From: Nitrospirota bacterium
GTDB lineage: Bacteria > Nitrospirota > Thermodesulfovibrionia > UBA6902
Direction: 5' to 3'
DNA: 51,536 bases
Assembly: GCA_003354025.1 (NCBI GenBank)
Contig: PIVU01000004.1
Location: 1-51,536 of the forward strand
The notes below the pieces were generated by a model. It had not been told where the DNA came from. It ran no database searches and saw only the letters and a program-made list of their open reading frames with translations. Numbering within the stretch: position 1 is the stretch's first letter; each line of letters starts with the position of its first letter. A program made the position numbers and the translations under genes. Positions 26,182 to 34,211 of the stretch are shown here, one piece after another.

Positions 26182-26841
26182 ATGGTTACAAAAATATCAA
26201 AAATAGTTTTATTACTACCATTGGCAGTCATTATCGCATTGTCAATTGTTTGTTCAGCTAACGCCGGGACTCTTACTTTCGGCCTGGACATGGAATACAG
26301 CGGTGGAGTTGCGCCTAATGGTACTGCTCCGTGGATTACGGCAACCTTTATTGATGTAGGCCCTAACGTGCAATTGTCTATGAGTTCTTCAAATTTGACA
26401 GGCACTGAGAAAATTAAGGAATGGTATTTTAATTTTAACGATGATCTTGACCTGGCTTCCCTGAATATTAATCCAAACGATACATCAGCAGTAGGTTCTT
26501 CTTCTGTTACAAAGGATAAAAATAATTTGCAAGCGGACGGTGACGGAAAGTATGATTTTATGTTTGCTTTTTCAACTAGTGGGAATGTATTCTCCTCTGG
26601 AGAAACAGTTGTATATGACCTGGGTTATACTGGTGGCGGATCCTTTGATGTTTCATCCTTTAATTATTTGAGCAGCCCATCGGGAGGGCACGGGCCTTTT
26701 TATTCTGCTTCACACGTCCAGAATACGGGAGATGGAAGTGAAAGCGGGTGGATCGCAGTAGTCCCTGAGCCGATTAGTTCTACTCTGTTTATTGTAGGTT
26801 CAGCAGCATTAGGGTTTAGGCACTATCGCAGGAAAAAGTAA
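26182..26841 (+). CDS. PEP-CTERM sorted exported protein
   Basis: From ATG 26182, behind AGGGG, the product is 219 aa with a typical signal peptide ending SANA near residue 29. An upstream in-frame ATG at 26122 would put 20 extra residues before the signal and is less likely. The mature part is rich in Gly, Ser, Asp and aromatic residues (DDLDLASLNINPND, GGGSFDVSSFNYL) and has no recognised catalytic domain. The C-terminus is a classic PEP-CTERM signal: VPEP near 193, a hydrophobic helix and a terminal RHYRRKK. It is the nearest target candidate for PrsK/PrsR. An intrinsic terminator follows. Confidence 0.87.
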   Translation: MVTKISKIVLLLPLAVIIALSIVCSANAGTLTFGLDMEYSGGVAPNGTAPWITATFIDVGPNVQLSMSSSNLTGTEKIKEWYFNFNDDLDLASLNINPNDTSAVGSSSVTKDKNNLQADGDGKYDFMFAFSTSGNVFSSGETVVYDLGYTGGGSFDVSSFNYLSSPSGGHGPFYSASHVQNTGDGSESGWIAVVPEPISSTLFIVGSAALGFRHYRRKK

Positions 26842-26872
26842 ATTTAGTATTCAATTATATAAAGTAATTTTC

Positions 26873-26903
26873 AGGGGGTCTGCAATGTCAGGCCCTCTTT
26901 TTT
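26873..26903 (+). terminator. Intrinsic terminator after the PEP-CTERM gene
   Basis: AGGGGGTCTG (26873-26882) pairs over ten positions with CAGGCCCTCT (26889-26898, including two G-T pairs), followed by T at 26898-26903. It is 31 bases after the stop codon. Confidence 0.8.
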
Positions 26904-27292
26904 GTTTCAGCAGATTGTTCCCTATAACTCAGTGAGATTTGTATTCTTTGAGATCTATTGACTGGTGAAGGTGTTTAGGAGTTCAAAGGCTTACGCTTTA
27001 GCATTGCTCAAAACAGCGATAGCGCGATCTGGCACACTATTATTGTGACACATCGCATGCCAGCTTCCGGTTTGATCAAATACAGGTGGTCTGGTGCTGG
27101 TTATAAATAAATGTATTGATATGGCCTGTTAAGCTGTGGTATTTTATTAAACGGTTCTTAAACAGTGAGTTTTTTTGAAGCTTTTAATCGCTGAAATATC
27201 ACCCTGAAGAAGCATGCTTTTCATTGATAAATGGTTGAGTGTCAATCCTGTTTTTCTCTGCTTCTGAGGGCACACATATATTATAAATACCA
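26904..27292. other. Intergenic region before the nucleotidyltransferase
   Basis: These 389 bases hold no supported gene. CTGGCA near 27030 and TGCCAG near 27059 could close an imperfect hairpin with GTGT-rich arms. No RBS, clear promoter or riboswitch core was found. Confidence 0.35.
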
Positions 27293-28246
27293 ATGCTGCT
27301 TGATGAAAATATAAAGTTAATTGTCAAAATGAAATTCGGCGCCCACCTCTACGGGACTGCAACGTCTGAATCCGACATAGATTACAAGGGTGTATTTCTT
27401 CCATTGAAAGAGCAGGTCCTCCTCGGCAGAATTCCAAAGAGTTACACATATACCAGCGGAACGGACAGGAGTAAGAATACTGCTGAGGATGTTGATTATG
27501 AATACTACTCATTGCACCATTTTATTAAACTTGCATGTGAGGGGCAAACGGTAGCAATGGACATGCTTCATGCCCCTGATAATATGATTTATGAAACATC
27601 AGACATATGGAATTCAATCGTAAAGAACCGGAATATGTTTTACACTAAAAACCTGAAGTCCTTTATTGAGTATGCCAGAAGACAGGCGAGCAAATACGGA
27701 ATTAAAGGCTCCCGTATTAATGCGGTACTGAAGGTCCTGGATGTGCTCAAGGAGGAGACTCGCGCCAAACGGCTTCGCGATATATGGGATATGCTGCCGC
27801 GAGCAGAGCATTGCTATGATCTGGGTGTAGATCCGAACGGAATGCGGCAATACCAGGTCTGCGGAAAAATATTCCAGGAGTCTGCAGGGATAGATTATGT
27901 CATTCCGATACTCGAGAAATTCTATGATGACTATGGAAGTCGTGCAAGGCTTGCGGCTGAAAATAAAGAAGTTGACTGGAAAGCAATTTCCCATGCATTC
28001 AGGGCAGCCTATCAAACAAAAGAGATACTAACAAAAGGGACTATAACATTCCCTCTTGAAAAAGCGCCCTTTCTTATTGAAGTCAAAAAGGGGGGGATGG
28101 ACTACCTGGCAGAAGTCGCTCCTGCTCTGGAGAGCCTCATGGAAGAAGTAGAGGAATTATCGCAAAAGAGCACTCTTCCCGGGCAAGTGGATACGGGATT
28201 CTGGGATACATTTATTTGTGATGTGCTGGAGAGGGAGTTGTTTTAA
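27293..28246 (+). CDS. RlaP-type nucleotidyltransferase (DNA polymerase beta superfamily)
   Basis: A 317-aa protein with the minimal nucleotidyltransferase signature: GAHLYGTATSESDIDYKG (residues 16-33) matches the G-S/T...D-x-D metal-binding motif, and VDYEYYSLHHFIKL near 66 is typical of the RlaP group (PF10127). The remainder is helical. RlaP-like proteins have been linked to RNA repair clusters, but no RtcB, RtcA or ligase gene is adjacent. It is a stand-alone gene without an obvious RBS. The reaction and substrate are unknown. Confidence 0.8.
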   Translation: MLLDENIKLIVKMKFGAHLYGTATSESDIDYKGVFLPLKEQVLLGRIPKSYTYTSGTDRSKNTAEDVDYEYYSLHHFIKLACEGQTVAMDMLHAPDNMIYETSDIWNSIVKNRNMFYTKNLKSFIEYARRQASKYGIKGSRINAVLKVLDVLKEETRAKRLRDIWDMLPRAEHCYDLGVDPNGMRQYQVCGKIFQESAGIDYVIPILEKFYDDYGSRARLAAENKEVDWKAISHAFRAAYQTKEILTKGTITFPLEKAPFLIEVKKGGMDYLAEVAPALESLMEEVEELSQKSTLPGQVDTGFWDTFICDVLERELF

Positions 28247-28394
28247 TTGCAAGGTTAATAATTACCGGTATTATCCTGTTCTGCATCTTCCTTCATATTC
28301 CTCTGTGTTCTTTATTAAGAGCTGTATTCTGTTACAAAAGTGTTACAATTTGTTTTTCGATAAAAATGTTTTCAATTGTATCTAAACAAGTAAT

Positions 28395-29006
28395 CTATAA
28401 ACTCATTAAATAATTAATCAGTGCTTTCATCTCTGCTGAATCCCATTCCCCGTAGCCTTTTGCCATGCCAATCAGCTTTCCGTCTCCTGTGATGAGAAAT
28501 TTTGCCGGATGGGACCGTATGCTATACAATGCGCTGACTGCTTTGTCTGAATCAAGCAGGTTGACGAATGAATAGCCGTGTTGTTCAATGAATGTTTGAA
28601 CAACTTCTTTATTCTCACCGACTGAAATAGCGATAAGTTCAAATTCATCATTCTTGAAATGTTGATGCAGGTTTTCCAGAGAAGGCAACTCCTTCTTGCA
28701 CCATCCTCACCATGTTGCCCAGAAACTAAGCAAAACAACTTTGCCCTGTTTGTGACTTAGCTTTACTTTATCTCCATCAATAGACATTAAAGTAAAATCT
28801 GGTGCCTGTTCAGGGGCAATTGCTTCATTCATCTTTGCTGATTTCATAAGATCGGTTATTTTGTTAAGCGTTACTGGAACACTGCGGTTTGTTACATCTG
28901 CTGATGCATTAACATGTGCTGCTGATACACCTAAGAAAATAACCAGCAGAATAATAAGAAGAAAAATATCGATGAAATATTTTCGCACTAAATTCTGTAT
29001 TTTCAT
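28395..29006 (-). CDS. TlpA/ResA-like thioredoxin with predicted selenocysteine (TGA at codon 100)
   Basis: Read through TGA at 28709-28707, this is one 203-aa protein. An N-terminal signal/anchor (about 8-31) is followed by a TlpA-like thioredoxin domain with LLSFWATW-U-GWCKKELPSLENL, where family members have WATWCGPCRKEMPSL. The TGA takes the place of the first active-site Cys; C103 is the resolving Cys. A hairpin just after the TGA fits a bacterial SECIS. It lies 47 bases downstream of the polyferredoxin gene and is probably cotranscribed from its promoter. Likely role: periplasmic disulfide or selenenylsulfide reduction. A true nonsense mutation is the alternative. Confidence 0.85.
28680..28709 (-). 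other. Candidate bacterial SECIS element in the TlpA-like gene
   Basis: From the TGA (28709-28707), 10 bases separate it from a 6-bp perfect stem AGAAGG (28696-28691) / CCTTCT (28685-28680) with loop AGTTG. The loop contains GU, as expected for SelB recognition, and begins 17 bases after the UGA, within the usual bacterial range. Confidence 0.65.
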
Positions 29007-29053
29007 GTATTCCTCGCTTTGGCTGATAGTGAATTGATCATTCTAATGGATTC

Positions 29054-31828
29054 CTAATGTACATGCCTGCCGCTCATCGGCAGTCCAAGCATATATATAG
29101 CTGACACGACAATGACAACGGCATACAAGGACATTGCGATGGTCATCTTATACATGTGATAAAGTGGTTTTTGATAGCGTCTGAGTAAACGGTAAAGTAC
29201 ATACAAGGTTAAAATGAATCCTGCTGCCAGTATGCTCATTTGAATGTAGTAGATAGCTTTTAGCCCAAGAAGGGGAGCTGGATTCCAGTTTATGGGCAAT
29301 GACATACCGATACCGATATTCTGAAGAAAACGTACTGTGGCTGGAAGTGCTATAGGGCTTTCGAGCAGCAAATGCTGAATGTTGTGTGCGAAATGAAGGC
29401 CCACGCCCATTGGTATAAAGAGAAAGGCAAAATCTTTTACAAGGTCAATAGTTCTGTATTCATTTTTGCCGAGCCATAGCTTGAGTATGTAGCATATTAC
29501 ATAAAATATTGCCACGGGGATTAAAAGTACAAGTGTAAATGTTATAGTGTAAACCAGTGAAGATTCGGTAACACCAGTAAATGAACTGAAACCGGCTTTT
29601 ATCGGTCCCCATGATGAGGTCATAGCAAGAGTCTCTACAATGACTACTCCCAACAATAATAATGCTGCGATGGCTTCCGCCTTTGATTTACGAATGCTTG
29701 AATAAATATCCTTGCCGAATGATCTTAGGCGCAAACTGAGGTTTTGCGAAGGACAGGCAGGCTGGCATTTCATGCAGAAATTACAGTATACGTTGTTATC
29801 CATGTCTTCAGGTGACTCTAACATCGGGCATGCTTCTGCACATGTTTTTCGTCCATGTGCTTCGCAGCGGCCTTTCTTACATGACCGCAGCTCTAAGGGG
29901 GATATCATTGAGTAAATGCCGATTACTGCCCCGATTGGACATACGTGCCGGCAGAAGGACCGGCGCTCATAAACTATACTGAATATAACGGCGGCAGAGA
30001 GAATGATAAGAATTACTACAGCAGTTATGAAGGGACTGCTGCCGAATGCCAGAGTAGAAAATGCCCAGGTCAATATCAGAAAACCTATAATCTGCAGTCC
30101 CATGTTCTGCATCCAGTGAGGGAGCTTTTTATTCAGAGAAATATATTTCTGCACAAAGTCTGAAATGGCTGCAAATGGGCACATCATGCACCAGAAGCGT
30201 CCTGCAATGATAAACGTAAATATGATAATAGACCACCATAAAGTCCAGGTGAAAACAGTTGCAATATTTCGCTGGCCGTCCTGCACATCAGAAAAACCTA
30301 AATATATAATGGCAAGGAAAATGATAAGTGTGGGAACGATGAATAAATACCTGAAATATTTTGAGGTGACTAGCTGTTTTATCCAATTAAATTTAAATAG
30401 GTCAACCCCTTCTGTATCTTGTTCTTCTGCTGGATTATTGCCTGAGCGGTTTAACTTTCGCATGATTATTAAGCCCCCTATCAAACCAAGGGCTATTGAC
30501 GAAAAACCTATATAACCTGTCATGGAAGCACGTGCATCGAAGTCTTTTAACGAAGCTTGAATGTAATGAAAGTGGTTCTCCTTTTTTGCAGAGTCCTGTC
30601 CGGAATCAAAACCTGTAAAGGCGACAGTTATGGGATTGCCGAAAATGTCTTTGCCGGCTTCGTCTCCAATACGGAACATTGTTTCGTTGCTTGCATATAC
30701 GTCTACATGCTCTTCATTGTTTTTTGAGTGGTCATGATTAACGTGTGCTTTATCCAGGGTGAATATGCCGTGATGCTCAAGAGTATTACCAACGACAAGC
30801 AGCAAGTTATAGGCCTTGCCGATTTCAAAGGATACATCCTGCTTATCATTTGATTTAAGAGGGAAAGAAAATTCGTATGTATAGAAATCATTCTGGTGAT
30901 GGCCTTTATTAATAATATGATCTATATCGTCAGGTTCCAGAAAAAAAGTGCTATTTTCACGCTTAGTAAAATATCTGTCACTAACTGACCCACTGGACTT
31001 CATGACCTTTGCATCTTTATAGGCTCCGAGCATTCCGAGGTTAGCATCATTTTTAAACAGTAGTCCGACCCAGTAAGGTGTGTCTGTTTTTACAGCAAAA
31101 TAGATTTTGTTATCATCTATTTGTGTAAATACTTCGGCATAGTAGTATGGTTCCTCATGATTTTTGGAAGGATCGTGGGGTTTATAGTCTCCGAGGTAAA
31201 AATATCTGTGGCCCGTGTTGTCCCACTCCCCTGGAGTTATGCGGCCGTCAACTTTTATTAAGTTTCCTGTTTTACGGGCGATGAAGTTGGTGTTATTGGA
31301 CGCAAATGGTCCTGTGCCGGACGAATCAAAGCCGGCAAAATCATAAGGATTGTATTTGTAGACTTCCTTGGCCGGTGCAGAACCGCATCCAGTTGCCAGA
31401 TAAAGATTGCCCGTAACTGCATCCACATCCATTACGAGCTTATCAACATCAAAGTTTACGGGGCCCAAATGGTACTTGCCGTTATAATTATCCAAAGGCT
31501 GTGACTCAAACTGGTAAACGAGTTTTTTGTGTACATATTCTAACTTGCGGAATGTCAATGGAAGAGGTGGGTTATCAATATTATCGGTGACAAACTTTAC
31601 AGCAATTGCACGGGCCAGTTCAGGAGTAATATACACTTCTGATTCATGGACTAATAGATTGCCCTCGCTGTCTTTGATACTGTAGCGGCTGTCCTGATTA
31701 CCGAGGAGTGAACTGTCTGATATAATGACGTCCTTGCCATTGCAGGCGTTTGCAGTATTGAAGGGGATTAATAAAGAAATAACCAGTATCAGAATAACTA
31801 AACCGGACGCTTTTCTACTTTCAAACAT
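29054..31828 (-). CDS. Membrane fusion protein: PepSY/DOMON-like exported domain plus polyferredoxin
   Basis: A 924-aa protein. After a signal peptide (about 1-28) come a PepSY-like region (about 65-145) and a DOMON/ethylbenzene-dehydrogenase-gamma-like haem-binding domain (about 185-400, IKVDGRITPGEW). A polytopic membrane part follows with NapH/CcoG/NosR-like CxxCP motifs (C547/C550, C626/C630). Two ferredoxin cluster motifs are C650-C655-C663-C667 and C682-C685-C688-C692. The C-terminus has more membrane helices. It probably moves electrons across the membrane to or from a periplasmic haem or metal partner. It precedes the selenoprotein gene. The substrate is unknown. Confidence 0.82.
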   Translation of the reverse strand: MFESRKASGLVILILVISLLIPFNTANACNGKDVIISDSSLLGNQDSRYSIKDSEGNLLVHESEVYITPELARAIAVKFVTDNIDNPPLPLTFRKLEYVHKKLVYQFESQPLDNYNGKYHLGPVNFDVDKLVMDVDAVTGNLYLATGCGSAPAKEVYKYNPYDFAGFDSSGTGPFASNNTNFIARKTGNLIKVDGRITPGEWDNTGHRYFYLGDYKPHDPSKNHEEPYYYAEVFTQIDDNKIYFAVKTDTPYWVGLLFKNDANLGMLGAYKDAKVMKSSGSVSDRYFTKRENSTFFLEPDDIDHIINKGHHQNDFYTYEFSFPLKSNDKQDVSFEIGKAYNLLLVVGNTLEHHGIFTLDKAHVNHDHSKNNEEHVDVYASNETMFRIGDEAGKDIFGNPITVAFTGFDSGQDSAKKENHFHYIQASLKDFDARASMTGYIGFSSIALGLIGGLIIMRKLNRSGNNPAEEQDTEGVDLFKFNWIKQLVTSKYFRYLFIVPTLIIFLAIIYLGFSDVQDGQRNIATVFTWTLWWSIIIFTFIIAGRFWCMMCPFAAISDFVQKYISLNKKLPHWMQNMGLQIIGFLILTWAFSTLAFGSSPFITAVVILIILSAAVIFSIVYERRSFCRHVCPIGAVIGIYSMISPLELRSCKKGRCEAHGRKTCAEACPMLESPEDMDNNVYCNFCMKCQPACPSQNLSLRLRSFGKDIYSSIRKSKAEAIAALLLLGVVIVETLAMTSSWGPIKAGFSSFTGVTESSLVYTITFTLVLLIPVAIFYVICYILKLWLGKNEYRTIDLVKDFAFLFIPMGVGLHFAHNIQHLLLESPIALPATVRFLQNIGIGMSLPINWNPAPLLGLKAIYYIQMSILAAGFILTLYVLYRLLRRYQKPLYHMYKMTIAMSLYAVVIVVSAIYMLGLPMSGRHVH

Positions 31829-31833
31829 ACTCT

Positions 31834-31865
31834 TTTTTACAAGTTAAATATGAACAGAATATGAA
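31834..31865 (-). promoter_or_regulatory. TTCA-repeat promoter of the polyferredoxin-TlpA operon
   Basis: On the minus strand TTCA occurs at 31865-31862 and 31854-31851 (11-bp period), then four free bases and TAAAAA (31839-31834) as -10. The predicted start falls on or next to the ATG at 31828, so the mRNA may be leaderless. Confidence 0.62.
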
Positions 31866-31897
31866 GATAAGAATTTCTTATATTTATAAGGGTTATC

Positions 31898-31951
31898 TTC
31901 ATACTTTATTCACTTCCTCTTCATATTCTCTTCGAAATATGTTGTTAATGT
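31898..31951 (+). promoter_or_regulatory. TTCA-repeat promoter of the SHOCT gene
   Basis: TTCA at 31898, 31909 and 31920 and TTCG at 31931 follow an exact 11-bp period. The -10 TAATGT (31946-31951) lies 15 bases after the start of the last repeat. It diverges from the opposite-strand site at 31834-31865. Confidence 0.72.
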
Positions 31952-31983
31952 TAAATCAACAATAAACAAAGGAGGTGAGAGAT

Positions 31984-32229
31984 ATGATGCATTGGGGAGA
32001 CGTTGCTGGTATGGGATATGGAGGGTTCGGATTTGGCTGGATATTTATGGTTCTTTTCTGGGCGCTTGTTATAATGGGCGTGATTTATCTGTTAAAGCAG
32101 CTTTTCAGCAGTAGTCATGAGTCTGTTGCAATAGAGTCAGCTCAGGATGTTCTGAAGAAAAGGTATGCTGAAGGGGAAATTACAAAAGAAGAATACAATG
32201 ACAGACTTTCTGTGATTAGAGGGACTTAA
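31984..32229 (+). CDS. Small membrane protein with SHOCT domain
   Basis: From ATG 31984, eight bases after GGAGG, the product is 81 aa. A Gly/Met-rich N-terminus (MMHWGDVAGMGYGG) leads into one membrane helix (about 17-37). The C-terminus is a SHOCT domain (AQDVLKKRYAEGEITKEEYNDRL). An in-frame GTG at 31975 lies inside the RBS and is rejected. SHOCT proteins are common near copper and envelope-stress genes; the role here is unknown. It has a four-unit TTCA-repeat promoter of its own. Confidence 0.85.
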   Translation: MMHWGDVAGMGYGGFGFGWIFMVLFWALVIMGVIYLLKQLFSSSHESVAIESAQDVLKKRYAEGEITKEEYNDRLSVIRGT

Positions 32230-32253
32230 CAAGGTACAGTAGAACTTTTGTTG

Positions 32254-32296
32254 TATGATTTAAATCATAGCTAAGTTGACGTAACGATGGTAAAAA
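32254..32296 (+). promoter_or_regulatory. FNR-type palindrome and -10 upstream of the Met-rich protein
   Basis: TATGATTTAAATCATA (32254-32269) is a perfect 16-bp palindrome containing TGAT-N4-ATCA. TAAAAA at 32291-32296 is a candidate -10, giving a start near 32303, so the palindrome centre lies at about -41.5. This matches the arrangement before the riboswitch/adhesin transcript. Confidence 0.5.
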
Positions 32297-32357
32297 ATAA
32301 TATTCAAACAATTTAGAGGCCTTGAATAAACAGCAGTAAAAATAAAGGAGGGGAGAT

Positions 32358-32999
32358 ATGAAACGTGCATTTTTAACAACAATCTTAATCTTGGGTTTGT
32401 CAGTAGTACCCGGTTTTGCCCAGATGAGCGGCGGCCATATGACTGACCAGGGTCATATGTCAGGTCAGGGTATGATGGGCAGTACAGGTTATGGAGAAAC
32501 GAAAGAGAATGACTCCTCACAGTACCCGGCAATGGGTTCCGGCATGATGGGCTACGGTGGTTATGGAATGGGTCCCGGAATGATGGGACAAGGTCGTATG
32601 GGTGGATACGGCATGATGGGACAAGGTGGATATGGTGAGTGCGGCATGATGGGGAAAGGCCACATGGGCGGCCGTGGCATGATGGGACAGGGACATATGG
32701 GTGGATCAGGAATGATGGGACAGGGTCATATGGGCGGCATGATGGGTTCCGGTGGTTATGGAATGAAAGGGTATGATGCTGAAGCCTATGAAAAGTACCA
32801 GGAAGATTATAAGAAAAATCAGGAAGAGTACCAGAAGTTTCTGGATGAAACCGCTTCTTTGAGGAAAAAACTTCACAATAAGAAATTTGATTATAATGAG
32901 GCTATTCGTAACCCGGATACAAAACGCGGGGTTATTCTTAAGATCGAAAAGGAGATGCTGGATATTCAGTGGGAGATATACGAAAAGTCTCAGAAATGA
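32358..32999 (+). CDS. Exported Met/Gly/His-rich protein with Spy/ZraP-like C-terminus
   Basis: A 213-aa exported protein behind AGGAGG. The signal peptide ends FAQ near residue 22. Residues 23-140 are dominated by degenerate GHMGG-x-GMMGQ repeats, rich in Met and His and well suited to binding Cu(I). The C-terminal helical part (about 150-213, DETASLRKKLHNKKFDYNEA) resembles the CpxP/Spy/ZraP family of periplasmic chaperones and metal sensors. A shorter paralogue is at 44423-44829. Probable role: periplasmic copper buffering or chaperoning. A hairpin terminator follows. Confidence 0.85.
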   Translation: MKRAFLTTILILGLSVVPGFAQMSGGHMTDQGHMSGQGMMGSTGYGETKENDSSQYPAMGSGMMGYGGYGMGPGMMGQGRMGGYGMMGQGGYGECGMMGKGHMGGRGMMGQGHMGGSGMMGQGHMGGMMGSGGYGMKGYDAEAYEKYQEDYKKNQEEYQKFLDETASLRKKLHNKKFDYNEAIRNPDTKRGVILKIEKEMLDIQWEIYEKSQK

Positions 33000-33038
33000 A
33001 ATTGCTTGTTGCAGACGGTTGAAATGATAAGCGGTAAG

Positions 33039-33082
33039 AAAAGCAGCCATGTTTTTATTAGTCAAAAATTTGGCTGCTTTTT
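33039..33082. terminator. Bidirectional intrinsic terminator
   Basis: AAAAGCAGCC (33039-33048) pairs with GGCTGCTTTT (33072-33081), and inner TTTTT/AAAAA extends the hairpin. T-runs lie on both outer sides, so it can terminate the Met-rich gene on plus and the 33266-35269 operon on minus. The rest of 33083-33265 shows no gene. Confidence 0.78.
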
Positions 33083-33265
33083 ATAAAAGAGACTTGCTTG
33101 AATTAAGAAACAGATGACACCGGGTTTGAATCAGATAGTGAATATTAATGTTTAAATGTTCTGATGCTTTATTAAGGAATAATGCAACTACTGGGGCGGT
33201 TATGCTTTAACATGTTTTTAAGGTACAAAGTAAGGTTTAATAGTCATAGCAGTTTCCATTCTTTA

Positions 33266-33328
33266 CTAACACGGCTGTACAACAGCTTCCCCGACTATTC
33301 TGGGCTTAATGTACTTGCTCTTTTTCAT
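33266..33328 (-). CDS. Possible 20-aa peptide, KPRIVGEAVVQPC C-terminus
   Basis: A short frame starts at ATG 33328 behind a very strong CAGGAGG and encodes a basic N-terminus (MKKSKYIKPR) and a C-terminus ending Gln-Pro-Cys before TAG. It sits 23 bases after the stop of the carboxypeptidase-regulatory-like gene, so it is the last gene of that operon. The 'KKxYxKPxI...' start resembles many RiPP precursor peptides, and a C-terminal Pro-Cys is striking. No maturase is adjacent. It may be a natural-product precursor or simply a small protein. Confidence 0.5.
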   Translation of the reverse strand: MKKSKYIKPRIVGEAVVQPC

Positions 33329-33351
33329 GCTGAACCTCCTGTTTATTGAAG

Positions 33352-34143
33352 TTATCGTTTCCTGCCCCCGGGTCCTCTTGAAAAATGTCTTGATGCAGTT
33401 ATGTCAATATCTTTTGTAATTGCCCCTTTTATAACCTTTACAGGTGCAGGCTTTTCTGTGCCAAACCCTCCCATGATAGCTCCCGGTACAGGAGGGCCGC
33501 CGCCATAAACATCTCTTACCCGCAGATAGTATGATCCGCCTGTATGAACGCTAATGAAATATTCCCCCTTATCCCCGGTTTTGTATGATGTAAATAATGG
33601 ATGACCGGTCATTGTGCCTGTTATATGAGCAGAAACGATTGCTCCTTTGACTGGCTTGCCATTAATATTTCTTACGATACCGGTAATTCCGGAAGCATCT
33701 TTAGCAACTGTCCTCTTGAAAGTATTGACATTGGAAAGAATTCCCAGGTTTAAACTCTGGTTTTTTTCAACAACAAAAGTCTGTGGATTGCCTGCTGCAT
33801 TCTGGCTCATATAAAATAAATCACCATTCTCAGGCGGTCCGACTTTATCACCAGATATTTTTTTAAAGGCCCCCATGTAGTACTTGCCAGTGGGTAAGGC
33901 TATACGAAACTTTCCTTTAGAATCCAGGTCGGCTGCTACATCGGGGACTCTAAAATATCGATTATGGTCAGGAACGGGCCTTTCACTATCCTTAAAAAAA
34001 ACAACTGTGCCCCCGGACATTGGCCCCGTATCCCCGATCATTATTGTGCCTGTTATCCATCCCACATCAAAGCTTTGTGCAAAAGCAGGTGATGCTATTG
34101 AAATTATGACTGCTAAAGTTAGTAATAACTTATTCTTGACCAT
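33352..34143 (-). CDS. Exported protein with carboxypeptidase-regulatory-like domains
   Basis: A 263-aa exported protein; the signal peptide ends AFAQ near residue 23. Two Ig-like carboxypeptidase-regulatory segments follow (GTIMIGDTGPMSGGTVVFF and GIVRNINGKPVKGAIVSAH), each with the G-x-V...P-x-x-G-A-x-V pattern, plus a Gly/Pro-rich stretch (VYGGGPPVPGAIMGG). The C-terminus is basic. Such domains are structural or adhesive and are not catalytic alone. ATG follows AAGGAG. It is in the minus-strand operon headed by rseC and followed by the 20-aa peptide frame. Confidence 0.78.
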   Translation of the reverse strand: MVKNKLLLTLAVIISIASPAFAQSFDVGWITGTIMIGDTGPMSGGTVVFFKDSERPVPDHNRYFRVPDVAADLDSKGKFRIALPTGKYYMGAFKKISGDKVGPPENGDLFYMSQNAAGNPQTFVVEKNQSLNLGILSNVNTFKRTVAKDASGITGIVRNINGKPVKGAIVSAHITGTMTGHPLFTSYKTGDKGEYFISVHTGGSYYLRVRDVYGGGPPVPGAIMGGFGTEKPAPVKVIKGAITKDIDITASRHFSRGPGGRKR

Positions 34144-34211
34144 CTCTGCTCTCCTTCCCGGCCTTTACTTTAAGGAGAGTATAAATGATATTTTATTGAT
34201 AAACAAGTCAT

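Noticed and set aside
27020-27050. TGGCAC-containing segment as a sigma54 promoter
   Set aside because: The GG-to-GC spacing required for -24/-12 is not met and no gene starts nearby.
28707-28709. TGA read as an ordinary stop splitting the TlpA-like gene into two genes
   Set aside because: The downstream half has no RBS or start of its own, the frame is kept, and the codon replaces the catalytic Cys with a SECIS-like hairpin after it.
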